Shown here: positions 1 through 4,893 of the stretch, in pieces
How positions within the stretch are numbered: the stretch's first letter is position 1
Layout: each line of letters begins with the position of its first letter
Source: Hydrogenimonas sp.
GTDB taxonomy: Bacteria > Campylobacterota > Campylobacteria > Campylobacterales > Hydrogenimonadaceae
DNA: 5,303 nucleotides
NCBI GenBank assembly: GCA_021647345.1
Contig: JAKIUX010000096.1
Location: 1 to 5,303, forward strand
Reading direction: 5' to 3'
Translations under genes and position numbers: made by a program
The notes under the pieces: generated by a model
Told to the model about the DNA's origin: nothing
Databases searched by the model: none
What the model saw: the letters and a program-made list of their open reading frames with translations, nothing else

Positions 1-21
1 ACCGCCTCAGCTACACCCACC
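1..21 (-). tRNA. tRNA-His, 5' part only (cut by window edge)
   Basis: Read on the minus strand, the first bases give a 7-base acceptor 5' arm (GTGGGTG), then T8 A9 and the start of a D arm (GCTGAG). An extra G sits immediately before position 1, the G-1 hallmark of tRNA-His. The anticodon lies outside the window, so the identity rests on the G-1 and the acceptor sequence. It lies 29 bases downstream of tRNA-Pro on the same strand and is probably co-transcribed with it. Confidence 0.6.
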
Positions 22-50
22 ACAATCTTATAAAATTAATAATTTATACA

Positions 51-128
51 TGGTCGGGGTGAAAGGATTCGAACCTTCGACCCCCTGGTCCCAAACCAGG
101 TGCGCTAACCAGACTGCGCTACACCCCG
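51..128 (-). tRNA. tRNA-Pro(UGG)
   Basis: The minus strand folds into a full cloverleaf. The acceptor CGGGGTG pairs with CACCCCG, followed by discriminator A and an encoded CCA (51-53). T8 A9 precede the D arm GCGCAG. The anticodon loop TTTGGGA gives anticodon UGG, and the T loop is TTCGAAT. Length is 78 bases with CCA. It is first in a minus-strand unit that continues into a probable tRNA-His at the window edge, and it starts about 10 bases after the expected transcription start of the promoter at 145-173. Confidence 0.97.
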
Positions 129-144
129 CCGAAAGTGGACTGCA

Positions 145-173
145 ATTATAATCTAAAAGATTTAGCTTGTCAA
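145..173 (-). promoter_or_regulatory. Consensus sigma70 promoter of the tRNA-Pro/tRNA-His unit
   Basis: On the minus strand, TTGACA (173-168) and TATAAT (150-145) are separated by exactly 17 bases. This is a perfect match to the sigma70 consensus in both boxes and spacing. The predicted start near 138 leaves only a short leader before tRNA-Pro at 128, as expected for a stable-RNA promoter. Confidence 0.85.
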
Positions 174-178
174 CAAAA

Positions 179-187
179 TGGTATAAT
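179..187 (+). promoter_or_regulatory. Extended -10 promoter for the NSS symporter gene
   Basis: TGGTATAAT is a perfect extended -10 element (TGn plus TATAAT). There is no clear -35 at the correct distance, which is usual for housekeeping promoters in Campylobacterota. The predicted start near 194 gives a leader of about 50 bases before the ATG at 244. A weak AAAAAGG ribosome site lies at 227-233. The element is 5 bases from the -35 box of the divergent tRNA-Pro promoter, so the two promoters share DNA. Confidence 0.6.
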
Positions 188-243
188 TGCGAAATTTATA
201 TCTACAACTTAACCCTATTTACCCATAAAAAGGCATATAGCTC

Positions 244-1590
244 ATGAAGATAGCTCAATTTAGTCGCATCGGTTTCATAATGGCGGCCGCAGGGTCTGCC
301 GTAGGTCTTGGAAATATCTGGAAGTTTCCATACATGACAGGTGAATACGGCGGCGGCGCCTTTGTGCTTGTTTATCTCATAACCATCGTTTTTGTAGGAT
401 TTTCGGTAATGGTTGCCGAGATGCTCATAGGGGCTCTTGGAAGGCGAGACACCGTAAGCAGTTTCGAACGACTTGCGCCCCCAAATATGAAGAGTTGGAA
501 ATATGCTGGCTTTATGGGTTTTAACGGGCTTATCATAATGACCTTCTACTCAGTTGTCATTGGGTGGATATTTTACTATCTATTTAAATTTTCAACCTCT
601 CTGCCAACCTCTACAGATATGGCCAAAGCGACTTTTAAAAATCTTGTTGCCAATGAAGTCGGTATCCAGGTTTTTTGGCATACGGTAGCTACACTCATAG
701 TAACTTATGTAGTCTACAGGGGCATAAAGGGCGGTATAGAAAAGATAAATCTCATTCTCATGCCCGCACTCATGGCAATTTTATTTGGAATGCTCTTTTA
801 TGCGTTTACGCTTGACGGCTTCTTAAAAGCTTTCTCTTTTATGTTTGAGCCTGACTGGAGCAAGCTAAACTCTGAAGCGATAGTTAGAGCTGTCGGCCAC
901 TCCTTCTTTACCCTATCTCTTGGTATGGGGGCTATCATGACATACGCAGCCTCACTTCCAAAACAGGCAAGCATTACTCAAACTGCATTTATAGTAACCT
1001 TTATGGATACGCTAATTGCACTAGTTGCCGGACTGGTTATATACACCTTTCTTTTTCAAGAAGGCGCACCGGCAGCGCAAGGGCCCGGTCTAGTCTTTAT
1101 ATCGCTGCCTGTAGTTCTCTCTAACTTTGGATATATCGGCACCTTCTTGGCACTGCTCTTCTTTCTGGCTCTATCTTTTGCGGGGCTAACTTCAGCCGTT
1201 TCGCTTGTTGAGCCTGTAGTGCAGTACATTATAGACCGCTTCAACACAACCAGGCTTAAGGCTGTAGCAGTAGCCGGAGCGGCATACTACTTAGTAGGCT
1301 TAAGTGCACTTTTAAGCTATACCAAAGCATGGGGAGACCTTTTTAGCATAGGGGGAAAACCCTTTTTTGATATTTTGGAGTACACAACCGACTCTATACT
1401 ATTGCCTCTTGGAGGTCTTTTGATAGCGATATTTGTAGGCTACATTCTGCAGAAAGAGAGGGTTAAATCTGCCCTTGAGCACGAAATGGGAGAGAGATAT
1501 TTTAAGGTATGGAGATTTAGTATAAGATATGTTGCGCCGGTGGCATTGATTTTTATGATGCTAAACCTGTTAGGAGTATTAAAGATATAG
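244..1590 (+). CDS. Sodium-dependent transporter, NSS (SNF) family
   Basis: Inner-membrane secondary transporter of the neurotransmitter:sodium symporter family (LeuT fold). Bacterial members import amino acids with Na+; the substrate here is unknown. TM1 carries GSAVGLGNIWKFPY (residues 17-30), matching the LeuT Na+/substrate site (G17, A19, V20 and N24 align with LeuT G20, A22, V23 and N27). TM6 has FFTLSLG (221-227) and TM8 has AGLTS (313-317), the Na2 site. By hand alignment, K27 and D383 take the places of the external gate pair Arg30/Asp404 of LeuT. Asp255 replaces Asn286 by the sodium-1/chloride site, which fits chloride-independent bacterial relatives. Hydrophobic segments suggest about 11 TM helices in 448 residues, the shorter bacterial form. 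The gene appears monocistronic and converges on the next gene with a 6-base gap, leaving no room for a separate terminator. Confidence 0.93.
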   Translation: MKIAQFSRIGFIMAAAGSAVGLGNIWKFPYMTGEYGGGAFVLVYLITIVFVGFSVMVAEMLIGALGRRDTVSSFERLAPPNMKSWKYAGFMGFNGLIIMTFYSVVIGWIFYYLFKFSTSLPTSTDMAKATFKNLVANEVGIQVFWHTVATLIVTYVVYRGIKGGIEKINLILMPALMAILFGMLFYAFTLDGFLKAFSFMFEPDWSKLNSEAIVRAVGHSFFTLSLGMGAIMTYAASLPKQASITQTAFIVTFMDTLIALVAGLVIYTFLFQEGAPAAQGPGLVFISLPVVLSNFGYIGTFLALLFFLALSFAGLTSAVSLVEPVVQYIIDRFNTTRLKAVAVAGAAYYLVGLSALLSYTKAWGDLFSIGGKPFFDILEYTTDSILLPLGGLLIAIFVGYILQKERVKSALEHEMGERYFKVWRFSIRYVAPVALIFMMLNLLGVLKI

Positions 1591-1596
1591 ATCAGA

Positions 1597-2031
1597 TCAC
1601 ATCAGCAGCGAGTCGTCAACAATAGTCTCATCGACACTCTTTGCCAAAACAAAAAGAGAGACCGCTCTTTTAAGCACTCCTTCAAGCTCATCATCCTCTC
1701 TTAACTGTGTTAGAGCCACCTTATCATCTTTTGCTTCAGGCTCTAGATAGACAAACAAGTTCTCTGCAGCTTTTATGGCTCCGCCAATATCGGTATGATA
1801 AAAAAGCGAGAAGTAGTGGTTATCGACTAGAGAAAGAAGGCGATCGCTCTTTCTGGAGTGAGCAGAAAATTTATTTTCAAAAAGAGGATCGTGACATTTG
1901 AACACCCCGACAGTTACCGGGCACCCGTAGCGCTTTAGGCGGTAAAGCTCAATATCGATATACTCTTTTGCCGCACTATTATCTATCAACCTTTGCAGCA
2001 GTTGTTGCTCTTTTACCCCATTAAGATGCAT
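1597..2031 (-). CDS. Hypothetical protein, shortened and degenerate GGDEF-like domain
   Basis: A 144-residue soluble protein with no name I recognise. Its pattern resembles a diguanylate cyclase (GGDEF) domain. E28-P38 (with RLKRYG at 31-36) looks like the usual helix-to-strand start. RKSD (60-63), then DNHYF (70-74) where GGDEF should be, TD (80-81) and AAENLF (88-93) follow the family order, and VLKRAVSLF (119-127) matches the C-terminal helix. The signature is lost, and about 20 residues that normally carry the DxDxFKxxND / GHxxGD substrate- and metal-binding part are missing between residues 44 and 60. Cyclase activity is therefore not expected; a structural, sensory or binding role is possible. 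I chose the ATG at 2031 because AAAGGAGGG (2045-2037) lies 6 bases upstream. An in-frame ATG at 2052 has no ribosome site and sits at the predicted transcription start. The family assignment is inference. Confidence 0.6.
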   Translation of the reverse strand: MHLNGVKEQQLLQRLIDNSAAKEYIDIELYRLKRYGCPVTVGVFKCHDPLFENKFSAHSRKSDRLLSLVDNHYFSLFYHTDIGGAIKAAENLFVYLEPEAKDDKVALTQLREDDELEGVLKRAVSLFVLAKSVDETIVDDSLLM

Positions 2032-2036
2032 TGCGG

Positions 2037-2045
2037 CCCTCCTTT
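2037..2045 (-). promoter_or_regulatory. Strong ribosome binding site that fixes the start at 2031
   Basis: The minus strand reads AAAGGAGGG, with its AGGAGG core (2043-2038) 6 bases from the ATG at 2031. This would fall inside the coding region if the upstream ATG at 2052 were used, so the shorter protein (144 residues) is preferred. Confidence 0.85.
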
Positions 2046-2059
2046 GTCGCATATAAAAA

Positions 2060-2068
2060 ATTATATCA
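2060..2068 (-). promoter_or_regulatory. Extended -10 promoter for the GGDEF-like gene
   Basis: The minus strand reads TGATATAAT, a TGn-extended consensus -10. The predicted start is near 2053, giving a leader of about 20 bases to the ATG at 2031. No convincing -35 was found. It suggests the gene can be transcribed separately from thiG upstream. Confidence 0.55.
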
Positions 2069-2118
2069 AGTTTTATTAATACTTCGTTAACAAATAAGGG
2101 GCCGCTGATATTTTTTGA

Positions 2119-2898
2119 TTAAAACTGAATCATTCCATCTACGGGACTTGAAGCGGTTGCATAAGGCCGCTTAGGGATTCGCCCCGCAAGATAACTCATT
2201 CTTCCGGCAGTTACCGCATACTTCATAGCCTCGGCCATAACTATCGGCTCTTTAGCCTGAGCTATAGCCGTATTGGTTAAAACCGCATCGGCTCCAAGCT
2301 CCATAGCGGCAGCCGCATCGCTCGCCTGCCCTATTCCTGCATCGACAATAACAGGCACATCTACAGCTTCTCGGACAAAAACAACATTGTATCTGTTTTG
2401 TACACCAAGACCGCTTCCGATAGGTGCGGCAAGGGGCATGACGGCGGCAGCCCCGGCATCTTCAAGCCTTTTTGCGATAATAGGGTCATCATTTGTGTAG
2501 GCCATTACCGTAAAGCCATCTTTAGAAAGAACCTCGCACGCCTTTATTGTCTCTATGACATCAGGGTAGAGAGTCTTTTGAGTATCACCGATAACTTCAA
2601 GCTTTATAAGATCTATTCCTGTAGCCTCTCTTGTTAGCCTAAAAAGCGTTATCGCCTCGTCAGCGTTTGTGCAGCCGGCACTGTTTGGCAGAAATTTAAC
2701 ATCTGTACCCTTGAAATAATCCATAAGATTCTCTTCGTTAGGGTCGGTTATATTTACTCGCCTAACCGCAACCGTTATCATCTCTGCCCCACTTGCAAGC
2801 GTAGCATCTTTGGTAGTCTGAAAATCGGGATATTTACCGCTTCCAACTATCAGTCGGCTCTTAAACTCGTATCTGCCTATTTTTAAAATATCGCTCAT
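2119..2898 (-). CDS. thiG: Thiazole synthase
   Basis: ThiG forms the thiazole phosphate half of thiamine in the cytoplasm, from 1-deoxy-D-xylulose 5-phosphate, dehydroglycine and the sulfur-bearing thiocarboxylate of the carrier ThiS. The 259-residue length is normal for the family. The TIM-barrel landmarks are all present: IVGSGKY (17-23), PNSAGC (71-76), KLEVIGD (99-105) containing the Schiff-base lysine K99, YTNDDP (134-139), PLAAPIGSG (155-163), VDAGIG (185-190), NTAIA (209-213) and YLAGR (236-240). AGGAGA (2910-2905) lies 6 bases before the ATG, confirming the start. No thiS, thiF, thiH or thiO gene adjoins it: the upstream gene is hsp20 and the downstream gene is the GGDEF-like protein. 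The sulfur carrier and dehydroglycine source must therefore lie elsewhere. No residue loss suggests inactivity. Confidence 0.97.
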   Translation of the reverse strand: MSDILKIGRYEFKSRLIVGSGKYPDFQTTKDATLASGAEMITVAVRRVNITDPNEENLMDYFKGTDVKFLPNSAGCTNADEAITLFRLTREATGIDLIKLEVIGDTQKTLYPDVIETIKACEVLSKDGFTVMAYTNDDPIIAKRLEDAGAAAVMPLAAPIGSGLGVQNRYNVVFVREAVDVPVIVDAGIGQASDAAAAMELGADAVLTNTAIAQAKEPIVMAEAMKYAVTAGRMSYLAGRIPKRPYATASSPVDGMIQF

Positions 2899-2924
2899 TG
2901 GAAATCTCCTATCGTTTTAGAAGA

Positions 2925-2933
2925 TTTATAACA
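2925..2933 (-). promoter_or_regulatory. Extended -10 promoter candidate for thiG
   Basis: The minus strand reads TGTTATAAA, a TGn-extended near-consensus -10 (TATAAA), predicting a start near 2918 and a 20-base leader to the ATG at 2898. That leader is too short for a TPP riboswitch, and none is seen upstream. The -35 is poor. Confidence is modest because the region is AT-rich. Confidence 0.45.
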
Positions 2934-2980
2934 TAGCGGGACTTGAAGAAAATTGAAAAAGATATATATAGGTGCAGCAG

Positions 2981-3001
2981 AAAGGGGGCCCAAAGGGGCC
3001 C
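2981..3001 (-). terminator. GC-rich hairpin after hsp20, possible terminator without U tract
   Basis: Two GGGCCC blocks (2986-2991 and 2996-3001) can pair as a 6-bp all-GC stem with a 4-base loop, starting 4 bases past the hsp20 stop codon. It also reads as an imperfect tandem repeat, AAAGGGGGCCC then AAAGGGGCCC. On the minus strand only CCTTTCTGC follows, so there is no proper U run. It may act as a weak terminator or as a 3'-end stabiliser of the hsp20 transcript. It stands out sharply from its AT-rich surroundings. Confidence 0.45.
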
Positions 3002-3005
3002 ACGA

Positions 3006-3446
3006 TTATTTAACGGGGATCTCTTTGATCTCCTTCTCCTCTTTTTTCACTTTCGGCAGAGTTATATGAAGAACTCCGTCTTCGGTCTTTGCGTCTATAT
3101 TTTCCGCATCGACATTTTCAGGCAAAGAGAATGTCCTCATAAATTTACCGTAACTGGACTCTATTTTGTAATAGTCCTCTTTTTTAACTTCGTTTTTGAA
3201 CTTTCGCTCTCCGGAAATGGTTAATGTACCTTTTTCTGGATCGATATTAACCTTGATATCCTCTTTTTTGACCCCTGGAAGGTCAACCTCCACCACATAA
3301 GAGTTCTCATCTTCTCTTGTGTTTACAGTCGGAACAAAGGCGTTTACAACCTCTTTTTCGCCTTTTGCGGGCAGATCGACCGCTCCAAGAAGTCTCTTTT
3401 CAAGCTCTCTTATCTCAGCGAAAGGATCAAATCTTGTTACCAACAT
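3006..3446 (-). CDS. Hsp20 family small heat-shock protein
   Basis: ATP-independent cytoplasmic chaperone that binds unfolding proteins in large oligomers until DnaK or ClpB can refold them. It has 146 residues. A short N-terminal arm (1-37, containing FDPF and ELEKRL) precedes the alpha-crystallin domain (about 38-131). The domain shows VEVDLPGVKKEDIKV (52-66), the LTISGER strand (75-81) and the family signature AKTEDGVLHITLPK (119-132). The C-terminal tail carries an I-P-V motif (143-145), the I/V-x-I/V anchor used for oligomer assembly. All parts needed for function are present. AGGAGG (3457-3452) lies 5 bases before the ATG, fixing the start. The gene has its own strong promoter and is followed by a GC-rich hairpin, so it is probably monocistronic. 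Confidence 0.95.
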   Translation of the reverse strand: MLVTRFDPFAEIRELEKRLLGAVDLPAKGEKEVVNAFVPTVNTREDENSYVVEVDLPGVKKEDIKVNIDPEKGTLTISGERKFKNEVKKEDYYKIESSYGKFMRTFSLPENVDAENIDAKTEDGVLHITLPKVKKEEKEIKEIPVK

Positions 3447-3472
3447 AGCATCCTCCTTTTTTGGTTTTGAAA

Positions 3473-3502
3473 ATTATAGCAAGTTGATAGTATATTTGTC
3501 AA
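3473..3502 (-). promoter_or_regulatory. Strong sigma70 promoter of hsp20
   Basis: The minus strand has TTGACA (3502-3497), an 18-base spacer and TATAAT (3478-3473), preceded by TG at the extended -10 position (TGCTATAAT). This is near-perfect for the housekeeping sigma factor. Such a strong promoter on a heat-shock gene suggests control by a repressor rather than by an alternative sigma factor, since most Campylobacterota lack sigma32. Confidence 0.8.
3484..3502 (-). promoter_or_regulatory. Possible HspR (HAIR-like) operator over the hsp20 -35 box
   Basis: The minus strand carries TTGA-N11-TCAA. This is the core and exact spacing of the HAIR element (CTTGAGT-N7-ACTCAAG) bound by the repressor HspR. 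The left half continues as CTTGACA, which is also the -35 box, and the right half is TATCAAC. Inner bases do not match, so this is a weak, partial site. HspR control of chaperone genes is known in Helicobacter and Campylobacter; its use here is inference. Confidence 0.3.
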
Positions 3503-3548
3503 GTTTTATGAATTCTTTTTCTAAGCTTTATTTACTTGAAAATATAAG

Positions 3549-3578
3549 TTTACCGCTTAAAGCCTATTTTGATAAAAT
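3549..3578 (+). promoter_or_regulatory. Promoter candidate for the SDR gene
   Basis: TGATAAAAT (3570-3578) is a TGn-extended -10 with one mismatch to TATAAT. A weak TTTACC (3549-3554) lies 18 bases upstream as a -35. The predicted start near 3585 is just ahead of the ribosome site GGGAGG (3591-3596), giving a leader of about 19 bases. Confidence 0.45.
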
Positions 3579-3603
3579 CTAAAAAATTTTGGGAGGCTCT
3601 AAA

Positions 3604-4302
3604 ATGAGGAATATTTTTATTACGGGTATAAACTCTGGCATCGGCAAAGCTTTGACTGAAACCCTTCTAAAAGAAGATGTGAAGATCTATGCAGTAGGCA
3701 AAAGCCCAAAGGCTAAAATTGTTGACAATCGAGTAAAATATGCACAGCTTGATCTTTCTGCTACAGAGAAAATTGAATCTGTTTTAATGAAGGTTTTAAA
3801 AGGTGTAAAATCTCTTGATCTTTGCATTCTCAATGCCGGGGTTCTAGGAGAGATAAAAGAGTTAAAAGATACAAATTTACGTGAGATAGAGAGCGTTATG
3901 TCGATCAACGTATGGGCCAATAAAGTTATTATAGATACGCTTATCGACTTAAATATAGAGATAGAGCAGATAGTTGGTATCTCATCGGGAGCGGCGGTTA
4001 ACGGCAATAAAGGGTGGGGCGCCTACTCACTCTCAAAAGCGGCACTAAACATGCTCCTTAAGCTATATTCTAACGAAATGCCAAATACCCATATCACCGC
4101 ACTCGCTCCCGGTGTGGTAGATACGCCTATGGTGCGTCATATTGTTGAAGATGTCGACTCGGCGAAATTTCCTTCGGCAGCACGCCTTAAAAGCGGACCG
4201 ATCATGGAGCCAAGCTCTGCGGCTCTAAGACTACTTGAGGCATTCAAAAAAGCAAAAGAGTATGAGAGCGGATCATTTCTTGATGTAAGAAGTATGGCTT
4301 GA
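3604..4302 (+). CDS. Short-chain dehydrogenase/reductase (SDR family)
   Basis: Cytoplasmic NAD(P)-dependent oxidoreductase with a classical SDR Rossmann fold, 232 residues. Visible motifs are the cofactor loop TGINSGIG (7-14), D50 after the third strand, NAG (77-79), N102, catalytic S128 in ISSGAA, Y141 and K145 in YSLSK, and PGVVDTPM (169-176). The catalytic tetrad Asn-Ser-Tyr-Lys is complete. K33 just after the second strand hints at NADPH preference. The stretch from SSGAA through GWGAYSLSKAALNM resembles the sepiapterin/benzil reductase-like branch, but the substrate cannot be told. I start at the ATG 3604 because GGGAGG (3591-3596) lies 7 bases upstream; an in-frame TTG at 3589 overlaps that site and would add only five residues. 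It is divergent from hsp20 and converges on the SRP RNA gene, so it is probably transcribed alone. Confidence 0.92.
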   Translation: MRNIFITGINSGIGKALTETLLKEDVKIYAVGKSPKAKIVDNRVKYAQLDLSATEKIESVLMKVLKGVKSLDLCILNAGVLGEIKELKDTNLREIESVMSINVWANKVIIDTLIDLNIEIEQIVGISSGAAVNGNKGWGAYSLSKAALNMLLKLYSNEMPNTHITALAPGVVDTPMVRHIVEDVDSAKFPSAARLKSGPIMEPSSAALRLLEAFKKAKEYESGSFLDVRSMA

Positions 4303-4313
4303 ATAGTTTAGAA

Positions 4314-4421
4314 AGACTCCCCTCCAGATTACTGCGGCACCCGGCAAGATAGGGTGGGCTGCTACGTTCCCGTCCTGACCCGGTGTCCTATCAAGCCGTT
4401 GCACAGGTCTGAAGAGGAGCA
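4314..4421 (-). ncRNA. ffs: Signal recognition particle RNA, small bacterial type (4.5S-like)
   Basis: RNA core of the signal recognition particle; with Ffh it targets inner-membrane proteins to the translocon. The minus strand contains the conserved domain IV hairpin: GGTCAGGACG, the GGAA tetraloop (4370-4367), then CGTAGCAGCC. The asymmetric and symmetric internal loops that bind the Ffh M domain are both recognisable. Lower in the stem, GATAGG pairs with CCTATC. The base is a 12-bp helix between 4419-4408 and 4328-4317 containing two G-U pairs. The length of about 108 bases fits the Alu-less form. Exact ends are estimated from the terminal helix. It lies about 40 bases after tRNA-Ser(GGA) with no convincing promoter of its own, so it is probably processed from the tRNA operon transcript. 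Confidence 0.93.
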
Positions 4422-4462
4422 CTCAATCCGCCGCAACGGACTGAATGCTTCTATTGGCAATA

Positions 4463-4550
4463 TGGCAGAGAGGAAGGGATTCGAACCCTCGGTGGCTTGC
4501 GCCACACACGCGTTCCAGGCGTGCGCCTTCGACCACTCGGCCACCTCTCT
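4463..4550 (-). tRNA. tRNA-Ser(GGA)
   Basis: The minus strand gives acceptor AGAGAGG pairing with CCTCTCT, discriminator G and encoded CCA (4463-4465), and T8 G9 before GCCGAG. The anticodon arm CACGC-CTGGAAC-GCGTG has anticodon GGA. The long class II variable arm is GTGGC-GCAA-GCCAC, and the T loop is TTCGAAT. Length is 88 bases. It is the last tRNA of the operon before the SRP RNA. Confidence 0.96.
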
Positions 4551-4622
4551 ATTGTAGACCTTGGATGATCGATTTTAGATTTTAGACAAAAACCCAAAAG
4601 TGATAACCCAAAACCTTAAAGC
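4551..4622. repeat. AT-rich spacer with two short direct repeats
   Basis: This 72-base spacer between the two serine tRNAs is the longest in the operon. It holds GATTTTA in tandem (4571-4577, 4578-4584) and AACCCAAAA twice, 14 bases apart start to start (4591-4599, 4605-4613). On the minus strand the tandem repeat contributes TAAAAT, a possible weak -10 for a second promoter serving tRNA-Ser(GGA) and the SRP RNA, but no good -35 goes with it. Confidence 0.5.
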
Positions 4623-4710
4623 TGGCCGGGGGACAGGGATTCGAACCCTGGGAGGTGTGACCCTCAACGGTTTTCAAGACCGCCGCTTTCGACCACTCAG
4701 CCATCCCCCG
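4623..4710 (-). tRNA. tRNA-Ser(UGA)
   Basis: The minus strand gives acceptor CGGGGGA pairing with TCCCCCG, discriminator G and encoded CCA (4623-4625), and T8 G9 before GCTGAG. The anticodon loop CTTGAAA, closed by GCGGT/ACCGT, gives UGA. A class II variable arm is present (GAGG...CCTC), and the T loop is TTCGAAT. Length is 88 bases. It is a different isoacceptor from the neighbouring tRNA-Ser(GGA), not a duplicate. Confidence 0.96.
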
Positions 4711-4726
4711 AAGTGAAGAAAAATAG

Positions 4727-4802
4727 TGGAGGCGGTATCCGGAATTGAACACGGAGCTCACAGCCTTGCAAGACTGCTGCCTTAACACTTGGCTATACCG
4801 CC
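4727..4802 (-). tRNA. Aberrant tRNA-Cys-like gene (possible pseudogene)
   Basis: The minus strand has a perfect acceptor stem (GGCGGTA with TACCGCC), U73, an encoded CCA (4727-4729) and a Cys-type D arm. At 76 bases it is two longer than the normal tRNA-Cys next to it. One extra base lies in the anticodon arm (4777-4760): GCAGT and GCTGT enclose the 8-base CTTGCAAG, or a 6-bp stem closes on a 6-base loop. The other lies in the T arm (4755-4738), where TCCGTG against CCGGA leaves U at 4751 bulged. The D loop has GT where the normal gene has GG, losing G19, which normally pairs with C56. The acceptor stem differs from the neighbour's at two base pairs, both kept complementary, so it is not a fresh copy. 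It could be a decaying duplicate, a tRNA with an unusual job, or the result of sequencing insertions. Anticodon GCA is likely but not certain. Confidence 0.75.
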
Positions 4803-4811
4803 GTACAACTT

Positions 4812-4885
4812 TGGAGGCGACACCCGGATTCGAACCGGGGATCAGGGCTTTGCAGGCCCGTGCCTTACCACTTGGCTATGTCGCC
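4812..4885 (-). tRNA. tRNA-Cys(GCA)
   Basis: The minus strand gives acceptor GGCGACA pairing with TGTCGCC, U73 and encoded CCA (4812-4814), and a D arm with intact GG. The anticodon loop CTGCAAA has anticodon GCA, and the T arm is CCCGG-TTCGAAT-CCGGG. Length is 74 bases, canonical for tRNA-Cys. This is presumably the working cysteine tRNA; the aberrant relative lies 9 bases downstream in the operon. Confidence 0.97.
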
Positions 4886-4893
4886 CTCTAAAA

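Noticed and set aside
1056..1247. Minus-strand open frame inside the symporter gene
   Set aside because: It is antisense to conserved TM7-TM8 coding sequence, with no supporting signals.
2032..2052. Upstream ATG at 2052 for the GGDEF-like protein
   Set aside because: It has no ribosome site, lies at the predicted transcription start, and would place the strong AAAGGAGGG site inside the coding region.
2273..2637. Plus-strand open frames inside thiG
   Set aside because: They are antisense shadows of a strongly conserved gene, with no ribosome site and no recognisable protein features.
2899..3005. TPP riboswitch ahead of thiG
   Set aside because: The spacer shows no CTGAGA or related thi-box pattern, and the predicted leader is only about 20 bases.
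2943..3582. Plus-strand open frames antisense to hsp20 and in the hsp20-SDR spacer
   Set aside because: The first two are shadows of hsp20. The tail of the second runs through the promoter region and has no ribosome site.
3589..3603. Upstream TTG start for the SDR protein
   Set aside because: It overlaps the GGGAGG ribosome site that serves the ATG at 3604 and would add five residues before the first Rossmann strand.
3447..3603. CIRCE (HrcA) operator at the hsp20 promoter
   Set aside because: No TTAGCACTC or GAGTGCTAA half site is present in the spacer.
4354..4557. Open reading frames on both strands across 4354-5202, with peptides containing GFEPS, AEWSKA or GRRGSNPRP-like strings
   Set aside because: These are translations of tRNA and SRP RNA genes; such peptides are a well-known artefact of T-arm sequences and have no ribosome sites of their own.
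4727..4802. Selenocysteine tRNA as the identity of the aberrant gene
   Set aside because: There is no UCA anticodon, no lengthened acceptor-T helix and no long variable arm; it aligns along its length with tRNA-Cys(GCA).
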